DNA of 64,000 nt, from NCBI GenBank assembly GCA_003058495.1, contig QBVC01000026.1:62001-126000 (forward strand), written 5' to 3'. The stretch is from a gamma proteobacterium symbiont of Ctena orbiculata. GTDB lineage: Bacteria > Pseudomonadota > Gammaproteobacteria > Chromatiales > Chromatiaceae. Shown one piece after another: positions 18,196-26,936 of this stretch (its first letter is position 1; the number at the start of each line of letters is the position of its first letter). The position numbers were made by a program, and so were the translations under genes. The notes under the pieces are model-generated. The model did no database searches. It was not told the origin of the DNA and worked only from the letters and a program-made list of their open reading frames with translations.

Positions 18196-18265
18196 GTCAT
18201 CCCGGCGGATGCCGGGATCCAGTCTTTGCCGGTAGCCTCTGGATCCCGGCATTCGCCGGGATGAC
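18196..18265. repeat. GTCATCCCGGC palindromic repeat inside the B12 operon
   Basis: Left arm starts GTCATCCCGGCGGATGCCGG at 18196; the right arm ends CGCCGGGATGAC at 18265. It fills the gap between the binding-protein and permease genes, the only non-overlapping junction in the operon. In RNA it would form a strong hairpin just upstream of the permease ribosome-binding site. Confidence 0.85.
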
Positions 18266-18322
18266 GGGGTGGTAGGGATTCGGGCGGGTGAGATGTGGCG
18301 AGTGTAGCAAGGTTATTAGTCT

Positions 18323-19162
18323 TCATCGGTCTGCGCCCTCTCTCGCCTCACGCAACAACGCCACCGCTTCGACCAGCATCGGGCCGGGGCAGATCCAGTA
18401 CTTGTAGGGTATCTCCCGCAGGGGTCGCTGCGCCAGCAGGCGCTTGAGCGCCGGGTGTCTCAGCTGTCTTTCCGCCAGGGAGTCACCCGTCGGGGCATAG
18501 CTGGAGGTGAAGAGGGTCTCGGGCTGCCAGAGGAGGAGCTCTTCCAGCGGCACAGGGGCATATCCCTCGACCCCATGGCGCGCGGCCAGGTTGTTCCAAC
18601 CCGCGAGCCTCAGGGCCTCGTCCTGCAGGGTGCCGCTGCCGCTGGTGTAGCCCCGGGGCTGGTAGAAGATCGCCGTGGGGGATGGTTTCCCACTGTCTGG
18701 TAGAGCGGGCTGCAGACGACGCTGCATCCGTGCGATCAGTGACTCTCCCCTCGAAACCTGTCCCAACCGGGCCGCCAGCTTCCGAATATCGCTGATGATA
18801 TCCTCGAGGCGATTGCCGAGGGAGAGCCGGTGCAGCGGGTAGCCCAGCTGCTCAAGGGTGGTGCGCAGGCGTGGGTTGGTATGGGGCGTGATCAGGATCA
18901 GATCGGGCTGGAGGCGAATGATCTCCTCGGCCCGGGCCCGGTTCAACGGGTATCGGGCGGCCTGTTCGGCGACGAAGGAGCTTGCCGGTTGTGTAGCTAG
19001 GTGGCTGACCGACGCCACCTGCGGGGGGTCGGCCAGCAACAGCAGCAGCTGATCGCTGCAGAGGTTGACCGAAACCACACGCCGAGGGGCCGTCTCTGTC
19101 GCTGCCGCCAGCGAGGTCAGCAGCAACAGCATCGTTCCGATCGCCGTGGGTCTCATGCTCAC
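18323..19162 (-). CDS. btuF: B12 (corrinoid) periplasmic binding protein
   Basis: 279 residues with a signal peptide (RPTAIGTMLLLLTSLAAATE). The mature start PRRVVSVNLCSDQLLLLLA matches the class III binding-protein fold (RVVSLxxxxTE/D). The two-lobed protein is joined by a long helix around IISDIRKLAARLGQV. The conserved second-lobe section WNNLAARHGVEGYAPVPLEE is the usual end pattern. The start ATG overlaps the receptor stop by four bases. Homologues bind B12, haem or siderophores; the riboswitch points to a corrinoid. Confidence 0.87.
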   Translation of the reverse strand: MSMRPTAIGTMLLLLTSLAAATETAPRRVVSVNLCSDQLLLLLADPPQVASVSHLATQPASSFVAEQAARYPLNRARAEEIIRLQPDLILITPHTNPRLRTTLEQLGYPLHRLSLGNRLEDIISDIRKLAARLGQVSRGESLIARMQRRLQPALPDSGKPSPTAIFYQPRGYTSGSGTLQDEALRLAGWNNLAARHGVEGYAPVPLEELLLWQPETLFTSSYAPTGDSLAERQLRHPALKRLLAQRPLREIPYKYWICPGPMLVEAVALLREAREGADR

Positions 19163-21120
19163 TCGAATTGATAGTTGAGGGCCAGCCAGAGGTTTCTCTC
19201 CGGCGCGGGGAAGAAGGCGGCCTGTTGGTTGAAGCTGGCGTCGAAGCCGGCGCTGCCGGAGTTGGCGTACTCCTTGTCAAAGAGATTGTCTATCCGCAGG
19301 CTGAGATGCCAGGGTCCACGGCGATAGTGAGCGCTGACATTGGTCACCCCGAACCCGGCAAGGCGCGCCAGTGCGTTGTTGAAATCGCCCCCGACAATGC
19401 GCTCACTGGTGAAAACCGTCTCACCCACCAGGCTCCATTGAGGTGAAAACCGCCAGTCACCGCTGAGGCGGGCCGAGCGTGCCGCCACAAGGGGGATGCG
19501 ATTGCCCTTGAAGGCGCCGTCGGTGATGGTCGGGTCGGTATAGCTTAGACTGCCGTTGAGGCCCAGGGCGGGATGGACCTGCCAGCTGCCCTCCAGGGTG
19601 ACCCCCTTGCGCCGGGTCTCATCCAGGTTGGTGTTGACGAATCCAGAGGCGTCGAAGCTGATCTCGTCCTCCAGGTCGAGGCGGTAGAGCAGCAGCAGGG
19701 CGCGTATGGCGGGCCGCTTCCACTCGACACCCGCCTCATAGGAGGTGCCTGTCTGATTCTCGATGCCCACGGGCTGGCCGAAGAGCACATTGGTATGCTC
19801 ATCCACAGTGGCGAAGCGGTAGTTCTGATCGAGTCTGACAAAGAGGCGCAGATCCTCGGCGGGGGTGAAGTTGAAGCCGAGGGCGGCGGTGCCGGTGCTG
19901 TCGTCCAGTCTGTCGACCCCGCTGCCGCTGTCGATTTCGTTCTCGACCTCAGCATGGCGATACCCCACCGTGGTCGTGGCCCAGCCGGTGATGGGCGCCA
20001 TCAATTGCAGATAGTAGGCGTCCACCGACTGGTCCAGCAGCTGCGGGCCGAAGCTGGTCTGCAGTGCGTAGTCGGTACGCTCCAGGTCGGCGCCGCCGAT
20101 GAAGGTCGCCTCCCCCGCGGCGAAGGGGAAGATAGCGATCAGCCGCGGGTTGAATCCCAGGACCTCCCGATCCTGGGTGGAAACCGAATCCGGCGTGGTG
20201 CGGAAGCTGGTTTGAAAACTACGTTGGTCGTCGCGCCGGGTGACTTCCCCCTCGAAGGACCAGTGGCTGCCGAGTGCCTGCTGCAGACCGATTCGGCTGA
20301 TATCCGATTCCAGCTCGCTGAAGTCTCCGCTATAGGCGGCAACCGATTGCCTGCGATCCTCCTCAATCTCCGATAGAAAGAGTGAGCCCGGTAGCTGCTG
20401 GTAGTCATCCACCCGTTGATGCTCTAAAAAGACCTCGCCCTGCTGGTGTCGGTAGACGAGGCGCAGGTTATAGTCGTCCCGCTCGGTTTGATTGTTCTCA
20501 CGGTAGTTGTCGCTCTCCCGGTGCCTGGCGGAGAGATTGTAGGCCAATCCGTTCTCCAGCCGGTTGCCGAGATCGGCGTAGAGATCGTATCCATCATAGC
20601 TGCCGACACCGGCGGCAAGTCCGGCGCTGAACGCTTCCGCCCGGCGGGTGATGATGTTGACCATTCCGCCTACCGCCTGGTTGCCATAGAGGGTACCGGC
20701 ACTGCCCTGAACGATTTCGATGCGTTCGACACGGCGCAGGTCGATGCTGTTGAGGTCGGGCGCGGCCCGGTCGCCGCTGTTGTTGAGGCGCCGGCCATCC
20801 ACCAGGATCAGGGTATTGGCCCCTGCATTGGGACCGAAGCCGCGCATATCGATGGTTGCCTTGCTGCCGTCGCCGTAGAGGCTGGTGAGCTGGATGCCGC
20901 TATGGCCGCTCAGCAGTTGCAACAGGTTGTGGGCCCCGCTCTGCTCGATCTCCTCGCGGGTGATTGCGCTGATAACCGCGCTGGTCGAAGGATTCGTCTG
21001 GACGGTCCGCGAAGCACTGACCAGGATCGAGGGGAGCTCGGTCGCTTCGGCCAAACGGGGAGGAGTTAGTAAGAGGGGAATACCGGCGCATGCCAGCAGT
21101 GGTATTGCTACAAGTTTCAT
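19159..21120 (-). CDS. btuB: TonB-dependent outer-membrane B12 receptor
   Basis: 653 residues, preceded by GGAGATACA directly before ATG. Signal peptide (MKLVAIPLLACAGIPLLLTP), then a TonB-box region (SILVSASRTVQTNPST), plug domain (EEIEQSGAHNLLQLLSG, MRGFGPNAGANTLILVDGRR, ERIEIVQGSAGTLYGNQAV) and a 22-strand barrel that ends in WLALNYQFE with a near-terminal aromatic. The gene follows a cobalamin riboswitch, which supports BtuB rather than a siderophore receptor. Length is close to BtuB-type receptors (about 600-650). Confidence 0.92.
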   Translation of the reverse strand: MKLVAIPLLACAGIPLLLTPPRLAEATELPSILVSASRTVQTNPSTSAVISAITREEIEQSGAHNLLQLLSGHSGIQLTSLYGDGSKATIDMRGFGPNAGANTLILVDGRRLNNSGDRAAPDLNSIDLRRVERIEIVQGSAGTLYGNQAVGGMVNIITRRAEAFSAGLAAGVGSYDGYDLYADLGNRLENGLAYNLSARHRESDNYRENNQTERDDYNLRLVYRHQQGEVFLEHQRVDDYQQLPGSLFLSEIEEDRRQSVAAYSGDFSELESDISRIGLQQALGSHWSFEGEVTRRDDQRSFQTSFRTTPDSVSTQDREVLGFNPRLIAIFPFAAGEATFIGGADLERTDYALQTSFGPQLLDQSVDAYYLQLMAPITGWATTTVGYRHAEVENEIDSGSGVDRLDDSTGTAALGFNFTPAEDLRLFVRLDQNYRFATVDEHTNVLFGQPVGIENQTGTSYEAGVEWKRPAIRALLLLYRLDLEDEISFDASGFVNTNLDETRRKGVTLEGSWQVHPALGLNGSLSYTDPTITDGAFKGNRIPLVAARSARLSGDWRFSPQWSLVGETVFTSERIVGGDFNNALARLAGFGVTNVSAHYRRGPWHLSLRIDNLFDKEYANSGSAGFDASFNQQAAFFPAPERNLWLALNYQFE

Positions 21121-21170
21121 TGTATCTCCATGGGACGCACACCCGCGTCGTCGAGGTGGATGGGGTGCGA

Positions 21171-21395
21171 AGGCCGGTATCCGGACTCACAGACTGGTGG
21201 GTTCACCCGACACCGGCGCCTTCCCATGAAGATGTGTGATCACAGTGGCATGTTGCGGTGTCTTGATCTGCTTACCGTTGCGGGGGCAGTGCAGGTTTCT
21301 CACCTGCTTCCCGTTTACCCCGTTACGCGGCTATGCCGCAGCGGGGCTGTCCCGTCATGCTCGACGGGCACCTTCAGCAGGCGGGAAACTACAGG
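21171..21395 (-). ncRNA. Cobalamin riboswitch
   Basis: Read on the - strand the conserved blocks come in order: GAAGGTGCCCG near 21371-21380; GGGAAGCAGGTGAGAAACC and CTGCCCCCGCAACGGTAA around 21280-21330; the B12 box GCCACTGTG near 21240; GGGAAGGCGCC; and the closing AGTCCGGATACCGGCC ending at 21171. These match the class of RNA that binds adenosylcobalamin and usually represses transport genes. The btuB start is about 50 bases downstream, leaving space for an expression platform. Confidence 0.95.
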
Positions 21396-21616
21396 GATGT
21401 TGTATAAAAATCAAGGTTGTCGGCAGATCAGTACGCCTTGTTCCCTATTCACGGACTGTTGTGGATTCCGCTGTTCCGCCTTTCGGATAGTGGCTCTGAA
21501 GGATGCTTGCCACAGGGATATCCCAGGACAATCCCCCATCGGGGTTGCCGGTTTTTCTTGCCAGTACGGCGATACTCAGATTTACCGGCACCAGGTGTAT
21601 TCCCGATGTGGTGGCG

Positions 21617-21937
21617 TCATGGGACAGGGAGAGGATGCGACCGGGTGTCCCTTCCTCCGATTGCTACGCTGGGCCGGAAGACGTTTCGCCAGACCACCCC
21701 GGTTACATTTCTCGATCCGATCTCAAGCAGCGTGGCCTGCGGCATCTCGTTGACAGAAGTGATGAAGCGATTGAAAACCCGGTAGAAGGGGTCGGTGTCG
21801 GTCTTTTTCTTGAACGGGACCAGCAGCCAATTCACGCTGGTGAGCAGTGTCGTGGTGATCAGGTAGACGAGAAAGTTTGCAAAGCCGTTTTCGCGAATAT
21901 AATGGGGTATCTTTTTAAGCTGACTTGATATTCTCAT
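21617..21937 (-). pseudogene. Remnant of a methyltransferase-like gene, N-terminal part
   Basis: From the ATG at 21935-21937 the frame codes RISSQLKKIPHYIRENGFA, a hydrophobic stretch, and MPQATLLEIGSRNVTG, which looks like motif I (LLEIG) of SAM-dependent methyltransferases. The frame then loses similarity and stops after about 106 codons; a second frame stays open further towards the riboswitch but I cannot link it to the fold. A complete enzyme would need about 100-150 more residues. Considered a truncated gene; a small real protein is possible. Confidence 0.4.
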
Positions 21938-22003
21938 GTCCCTGTCATGCCGCGTGATGGGGCGCGGCGAGTGATCCCTAGATTTGAATAGTTTGAATAT
22001 ATC

Positions 22004-22621
22004 ATGATTGTCTATCTCCATGGACTCAACAGCGCGGGCAGTTCCGGCAAGGCCGCGGTGTTGCGGGCGTCGCTTCCGGAACTGCAGATCATCAGCCCCA
22101 CCTATCCCGCCCATACCGCGGCGAAGGCGGTGGAGACACTCACGGACAGCCTGCAGCCGCTGCTTGAAGAGGATCGCCACGTGGACGAGCCCCGCCTCAT
22201 GGTGGGGAGTTCCATGGGGGGGTTCTATGGCGCCTGGCTGGCGCAGCGTTTGCGCTTCCAGCATCTGGTGATGATCAATCCCGCCCTGGTGCCCTGGGAG
22301 CTTTTGCTGCAGGTGGCGGGCTGGCAGTACAACCAGGCCCAGGACGAGCGCTACTACCTATCGCGGGAGATGGTTGCCGCGACCCGGGAATTTGCCATCG
22401 AGCCGAGTCCGGACGGAGTGCCCACGACTCTGCTGCTCGACAAGGGGGATGAGCTGATCGACTACCGCATCGCCGAAGGGATCTATCAGGGGATCGGTGA
22501 TATCCACTGCTTCGAGGGGGGGAGCCACACCTTCGACCACATGGAGGAGGCGGTGGGGATCATTGGCGGGATTCACCAGAGGCTGGTTGAGGAAATCCAG
22601 TCCGCAAATGAACGCGAATAG
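22004..22621 (+). CDS. YqiA/YcfP-type alpha/beta-hydrolase (esterase)
   Basis: 205 residues. MIVYLHGLNSAG is the oxyanion-hole section; MVGSSMGGFYGAW has the nucleophile Ser in GxSxGG; LLLDKGDELIDY supplies the acid and EGGSHTFDHM the His. This is the pattern of the YqiA family of small esterases. The last six codons and stop (S-A-N-E-R-E-stop) come from the end of a composite repeat that begins at 22599, so the natural C-terminus may have been replaced. Convergent with topA. Confidence 0.88.
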   Translation: MIVYLHGLNSAGSSGKAAVLRASLPELQIISPTYPAHTAAKAVETLTDSLQPLLEEDRHVDEPRLMVGSSMGGFYGAWLAQRLRFQHLVMINPALVPWELLLQVAGWQYNQAQDERYYLSREMVAATREFAIEPSPDGVPTTLLLDKGDELIDYRIAEGIYQGIGDIHCFEGGSHTFDHMEEAVGIIGGIHQRLVEEIQSANERE

Positions 22622-22902
22622 ATGCAAATGTTGTTTTTCTCGGCATGAACTATAAGGAGTCACGGTGGCTGGCGTAGCTCTTTCTCCGCCGCCCCAACAG
22701 CACGTCCATGTGCTGACGGGGCTATCGCGGCATCCATGCCGCTGCAACGAAAGAGCTACGCCAGCCACCTCCGTTCTGCAAGTTGTGGCTTGCCGCACCG
22801 ATACACAACCATCAGAGTGGCAAGGTGAATCCGGTTGGTTTAGTGATGCGGCAAGCCACACCCTACGATAAATTTGCGTTTATTCGCGTTAATTCGCGGA
22901 CT
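22599..22902. repeat. Composite inverted-repeat element, copy 1
   Basis: 304 bp. Terminal inverted repeats at 22599-22629 (starts AGTCCGCAAATGAACG) and 22871-22902. Inside: a 106-bp unit at 22664-22769 with arms GGTGGCTGGCGTAGC and complement, and an inverted pair of GTGGCTTGCCGCACC units at 22785-22800 and 22845-22867. No open frame of note. Lies between the 3' ends of the esterase gene and topA. Confidence 0.88.
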
Positions 22903-22912
22903 GAATTCCGAG

Positions 22913-25192
22913 TCAGCCATCGACCACAGGCTCGCTGAAGGAGCAATCCTTCTGCGGACAGACCTTCTCGGTGCCCTTGCGCTTGGTGGTCTTGATGGTC
23001 AGCACAGGCCAGCCGCAGTTGGGGCAGGGTTCGGCCACCGGCTCGTTCCATACCGCGTAGTCGCAATCCGGATAGGTGGAGCAGGAGTAGAAGATCTTGC
23101 CGCGGCGTGATTTCCGCTTCAACAGGGTCCCCTTGTGGCACTTGGGACAGCTGACGCCGGTATCCTCGGGTTTCTCCAGCGGTTCGATATATTTACATGT
23201 GGGATAGCTGGAGCAGCCGATGAACTTGCCGTAGCGGCCGCGCTTGATCACCAGTTCGGAACCGCACTCGGGGCAGTTGCGCCCCTCTACCACCTCCGGC
23301 TCCTCCTTTTCTGTCGTGTCGGCGTTCAGATCCCGGGTGTAGTCGCAGGTGGGGTAGTTGGTGCAGCCGATGAAGCGGCCGTGGCGTCCCAGGCGGATCG
23401 AGAGCTGTTCCCCGCACTTGGGGCAGGCCTCGTCCAGCGCCTCGTGGGTGACGTCGCTGCGCTTGACGTTCTCCTGGGTGTGGTCGATCCGATCCTTGAA
23501 CGGCCCCCAGAATTTACTCAGCAGGGGTATCCAATCCTCCTCGCCGCGGGATACCGCGTCGAGCTCATCCTCCAGATTGGCGGTGAAGTCGTAGTCAACG
23601 TAGCGGGTGAAATACTCGGTGAGGAATTTGTTCACCACCCGGCCCACATCGGTGGGTTGGAAGCGTTTCTTCTCCAGCACCACGTACTCCCGGTCCTGCA
23701 GGGTGGAGATGATCGAGGCGTAGGTCGAGGGGCGGCCGATGCCGTACTCCTCGAGGGCCTTCACCAGGCTCGCCTCGCTGTAGCGGGGCGGCGGCTCGGT
23801 GAAGTGCTGCTCGGGGCGGATCGCCTTCAGCGGCAGGGTTTCACCCTCGGTGAGCGGCGGCAGCAGCTTCTCGTCGCTGTCGCTCTTGGCGCCGTCGTCG
23901 AGGCCCTCCTGGTAGACCGCGATGAAGCCGGGCTTGGCGATCACCGAGCCGTTGGCGCGGAACAGGTTGCCCTCGCCACAGGCGAGGTCGGCGGCAACCG
24001 TGTGGATGGTGGCGTGGATCATCTGGCAGGCGACCGATCTTTTCCAGATCAGCTCATACAGCTTGGCCTGGTCCTTGGTCAGGCTGTCCCTGATCTCATC
24101 GGGGATGCGCATCACCGAGGTGGGCCTGATCGCCTCGTGGGCCTCCTGGGCATTCTTCGACTTGGTCTTGAAGTGACGCACCGTGGGGGGAACCTGGTCG
24201 GCGCCGTAGCGCTTGCTGATGAGATCGCGGATCTCATCCAGCGCCTCGTCCGCCAGGTGGACCGAGTCGGTTCGCATGTAGGTGATCAGGCCGACGGTGC
24301 CCTGGCCCACATCGACGCCTTCGTAGAGCTGCTGTGCGGTGCGCATGGTGCGCTGGGCGGTAAAGCCGAGCTTGCGTGCCGCCTCCTGTTGCAGGGTGGA
24401 GGTGGTGAAGGGCGGCGCCGGATTGCGCTTGCGCTGCTTCTTCTCGACCTTGACTACCTGAAGGCCCTCTTTTCCGGCCTCCAGCAGCAGTTTTTCTGCC
24501 GCCTTGGCGCCAGTCTCGTCGGTGATGCTGAATTTTTCGAGCTTTTCGCCCTGGTAGTGGGTGAGTCTTGCCGAGAAACGCTGTTTCTCTTTCTCCGTGT
24601 CGGCCTCTATGGTCCAGAACTCTTCCGCCTTGAAGGCCTCGATCTCCTCCTCCCGTTCCACGATCATACGCAGCGCGGGGCTCTGTACCCGTCCCGCGGA
24701 GAGGCCTCTGCGAACCTTTTTCCACAGCAGGGGCGAGAGGTTGAAGCCCACCAGATAGTCCAGGGCCCGGCGCGCCTGCTGCGCATCGACCAGGTCGTGG
24801 GAGAGGTCGCGGGGGTTGGCGATGGCGTCGTTGACCGCCTTTTTGGTGATCTCGTTGAAGACCACGCGATAGACCTGCTTGTCCTTGAGCTTGCCCCGCT
24901 CCCGCAGCAGTTCGGAGAGATGCCAGGAGATGGCCTCGCCTTCGCGGTCGGGGTCGGTCGCCAGGTAGAGGGCCTCCGATTTTTTCAATGCCTTGGTGAT
25001 TGCCTGGACATGACGATCGTTACGCTCGATGACCTGGTACTTCATGGCGAAACCCTGGTCCGGATCAACCGCGCCCTCCTTGGGGACCAGGTCCCTTACA
25101 TGGCCATAGGAGGCCATTACCTCGAAGTTTCCGCCGAGATATTTCTTGATTGTTTTTGCCTTTGCGGGCGATTCAACAATAACCAGATTCAT
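22913..25192 (-). CDS. topA: DNA topoisomerase I
   Basis: 759 residues. TOPRIM domain at the N-terminus (VIVESPAKAKTI; Asp80, Asp82 and Glu84 in DPDREGEAI). Active-site Tyr305 in LITYMRTDS. Four C-terminal zinc-ribbon modules follow: CPKCGEQL...CTNYPTC, CPECGSEL...CSSYPTC, CPKCHKGT...CSTYPDC and CPNCGWP...CPQKDC; E. coli TopA has three such ribbons plus two degenerate ones. It relaxes negative supercoils. Last gene of the leftward run LysM-dprA-smg-topA, 87 bp after smg. Confidence 0.97.
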   Translation of the reverse strand: MNLVIVESPAKAKTIKKYLGGNFEVMASYGHVRDLVPKEGAVDPDQGFAMKYQVIERNDRHVQAITKALKKSEALYLATDPDREGEAISWHLSELLRERGKLKDKQVYRVVFNEITKKAVNDAIANPRDLSHDLVDAQQARRALDYLVGFNLSPLLWKKVRRGLSAGRVQSPALRMIVEREEEIEAFKAEEFWTIEADTEKEKQRFSARLTHYQGEKLEKFSITDETGAKAAEKLLLEAGKEGLQVVKVEKKQRKRNPAPPFTTSTLQQEAARKLGFTAQRTMRTAQQLYEGVDVGQGTVGLITYMRTDSVHLADEALDEIRDLISKRYGADQVPPTVRHFKTKSKNAQEAHEAIRPTSVMRIPDEIRDSLTKDQAKLYELIWKRSVACQMIHATIHTVAADLACGEGNLFRANGSVIAKPGFIAVYQEGLDDGAKSDSDEKLLPPLTEGETLPLKAIRPEQHFTEPPPRYSEASLVKALEEYGIGRPSTYASIISTLQDREYVVLEKKRFQPTDVGRVVNKFLTEYFTRYVDYDFTANLEDELDAVSRGEEDWIPLLSKFWGPFKDRIDHTQENVKRSDVTHEALDEACPKCGEQLSIRLGRHGRFIGCTNYPTCDYTRDLNADTTEKEEPEVVEGRNCPECGSELVIKRGRYGKFIGCSSYPTCKYIEPLEKPEDTGVSCPKCHKGTLLKRKSRRGKIFYSCSTYPDCDYAVWNEPVAEPCPNCGWPVLTIKTTKRKGTEKVCPQKDCSFSEPVVDG

Positions 25193-25279
25193 CGATGTAG
25201 GGTCGTTCCAGGGGGAAAATGCGGGACAGTGAACCCTCCCGCAAAAAAGAAATCAAGAATTTTTTGTTGTCAGTGTTGG

Positions 25280-25756
25280 CTAATGCAGGAAAACAGGGAT
25301 GTCGTTATAGACCATGTCCTCCATGCGCGCGAAGGCCGCTTCCTGTCCAGGCTGATTCATCAATACCAGGAGAATAATCCATTTCAACTCCTCTTCTGTA
25401 ATGATTGCGGTGTCGAGGGCCAGGGCGCGTTCGATCACCAGCTCACGGGCATTCGCCGTGAGGATGTCATTCTGCTCCAGAAACATCAGCAGGCCGCGGG
25501 AGTCCACATCCAGCCTTGCCGTTTCCTCCTCGGTGAAGATGCGCAGCGAGTGAGTGGGATCGCTTTCGCCGTGCGGGGACTGATCGCTGTTGGCTAGCTC
25601 GTCCAACCAATCAAAGGCCTTGTTGATCTCTCCAGAGGGAAAGCCTGCCTGAATCAACTCATCACGCAGTTCGTGTTGATCCGAGGGTGGGGCCTGTTCG
25701 CCGTCCATGTAGTTTTCGTAGAGGTAGATCAGGATATCGACCACGTTTTCGTTCAT
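25280..25756 (-). CDS. smg: Smg family protein (DUF494)
   Basis: 158 residues. N-terminus MNENVVDILIYLYENYMDGE is the family hallmark, followed by a helix-rich section (LIQAGFPSGEINKAFDWLDEL) and a C-terminal part with EELKWIILLVLMNQPGQE. Its biochemical role is not established; it is almost always located between dprA and topA in gammaproteobacteria, as here. Its start overlaps the dprA stop by four bases. Confidence 0.93.
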   Translation of the reverse strand: MNENVVDILIYLYENYMDGEQAPPSDQHELRDELIQAGFPSGEINKAFDWLDELANSDQSPHGESDPTHSLRIFTEEETARLDVDSRGLLMFLEQNDILTANARELVIERALALDTAIITEEELKWIILLVLMNQPGQEAAFARMEDMVYNDIPVFLH

Positions 25757-26925
25757 ATGCTCTCTCTCCCGCTGGGGCGGGATGTCAATCTGTCAATGCG
25801 GCAGTAGTAGCCGCCGGGAGCCGATGATACATGACCTTCGAGCTCGAGCAAAAGCAGCATGGACGAAACTGCCTCCGCGGTCAAACCCGTACGCGCAATT
25901 AATTCGTCAACTGAAACCGGATCATAGCCAAGGGCCTGGTCCAGCAGCTGATAATCGGCGTCCGCCTCGAAGTCCAATGAGGTCTGCCGGGCCGCCCCGG
26001 GCTCTCCCCGTGTCTCCAGGGTTGCGAACAGGGAACCCAATTCCTCGATGATGTCCTGGGCCGATTCGACCAGTTTGGCGCCCTGCCTGATCAGTGCATG
26101 GCAGCCGTGGGCCTGGGGATTGTGGATCGAGCCGGGAATGGCAAAGACCTCGCGGCCCTGTTCGCTCGACAGCCTGGCGGTGATCAGCGATCCGCTCTGC
26201 AGCGTGGCCTCGACCACCAGGGCGCCGAGGGAGAGGCCGCTGATGATGCGGTTGCGGCGGGGGAAATTCTCCGCTTTTGCCGGAATGCCGGGCGGAAACT
26301 CGGTGATCAGCAGTGCCTGTTCGGCAATCCTGTGGGCAAGATCCTTGTGAACCGCGGGATAGATCCGGTCCGGTCCCGTGCCCATCACCGCAATGGTCGA
26401 GCCGCCCCTGAGCGCACCCTCGTGGGCGGCGCCATCGATGCCCTGGGCCAGGCCGCTGGTGATGCAGAAACCGGCGGCGGCCAGGCAGCGGGCGAATTCG
26501 CGGGCGTTGTCGAGGCCGGTGGTGGTCGGATTGCGGCTGCCGACGATGGCCAGCTGAGGCTGCAGCAGCAGCGCCTCGTCGCCCATCAGATAGAGCAGGG
26601 GAGGCGGATCGTCGATCTGCCGCAACAGCGGGGGATAGGCCTCGTCACCCAGGGTGAGCAGCTGATGATCGGGCTGCGCCAGCCAGGCCAGTGAGGATTC
26701 GATCCGGCCGCGATCCTGTCGCAGCAGGTTGTCTATCGCCCCGTGCGGTATGCCGAGTTCGGCGAGCTCCCTGCGGCTGGCGCCGAGGATCGCCTGGGGA
26801 TCGCCGTAGTGGTCCAGCAGGCGCTGGAAGTAGCGGCTGCCGATACCCGAGGCGAGGCCGACCAGCAGCCAGGCCTCGGTGTCGGAAGGTGGGGTGCCGG
26901 ATATGCGATCCATGCTATTCGGCAT
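25753..26925 (-). CDS. dprA: DNA-processing protein DprA
   Basis: 390 residues. Rossmann-like core with LAIVGSRNPTTTGLDNAREF, ITSGLAQGIDGAAHEGAL, GSTIAVMGTGPDRIYPAVHK, FPPGIPAKAENFPRRNRIIS and EATLQSGSLITARL. Additional N-terminal helix-hairpin region and a C-terminal winged-helix module (LDQALGYDPVSVDELIARTG). It loads RecA on incoming single-stranded DNA in natural transformation. Coupled to smg downstream and only 11 bp from the LysM gene upstream. Confidence 0.95.
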   Translation of the reverse strand: MPNSMDRISGTPPSDTEAWLLVGLASGIGSRYFQRLLDHYGDPQAILGASRRELAELGIPHGAIDNLLRQDRGRIESSLAWLAQPDHQLLTLGDEAYPPLLRQIDDPPPLLYLMGDEALLLQPQLAIVGSRNPTTTGLDNAREFARCLAAAGFCITSGLAQGIDGAAHEGALRGGSTIAVMGTGPDRIYPAVHKDLAHRIAEQALLITEFPPGIPAKAENFPRRNRIISGLSLGALVVEATLQSGSLITARLSSEQGREVFAIPGSIHNPQAHGCHALIRQGAKLVESAQDIIEELGSLFATLETRGEPGAARQTSLDFEADADYQLLDQALGYDPVSVDELIARTGLTAEAVSSMLLLLELEGHVSSAPGGYYCRIDRLTSRPSGRESI

Positions 26926-26936
26926 GTGCGGAGTTT

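Noticed and set aside
23135-25597. 820-residue open frame opposite topA, and similar long antisense frames at 2407-4656, 33610-35106, 31625-33223 and 47658-48752
   Set aside because: They lie opposite genes with clear function and arise from GC-rich third codon positions; they have no family motifs and no ribosome-binding site.
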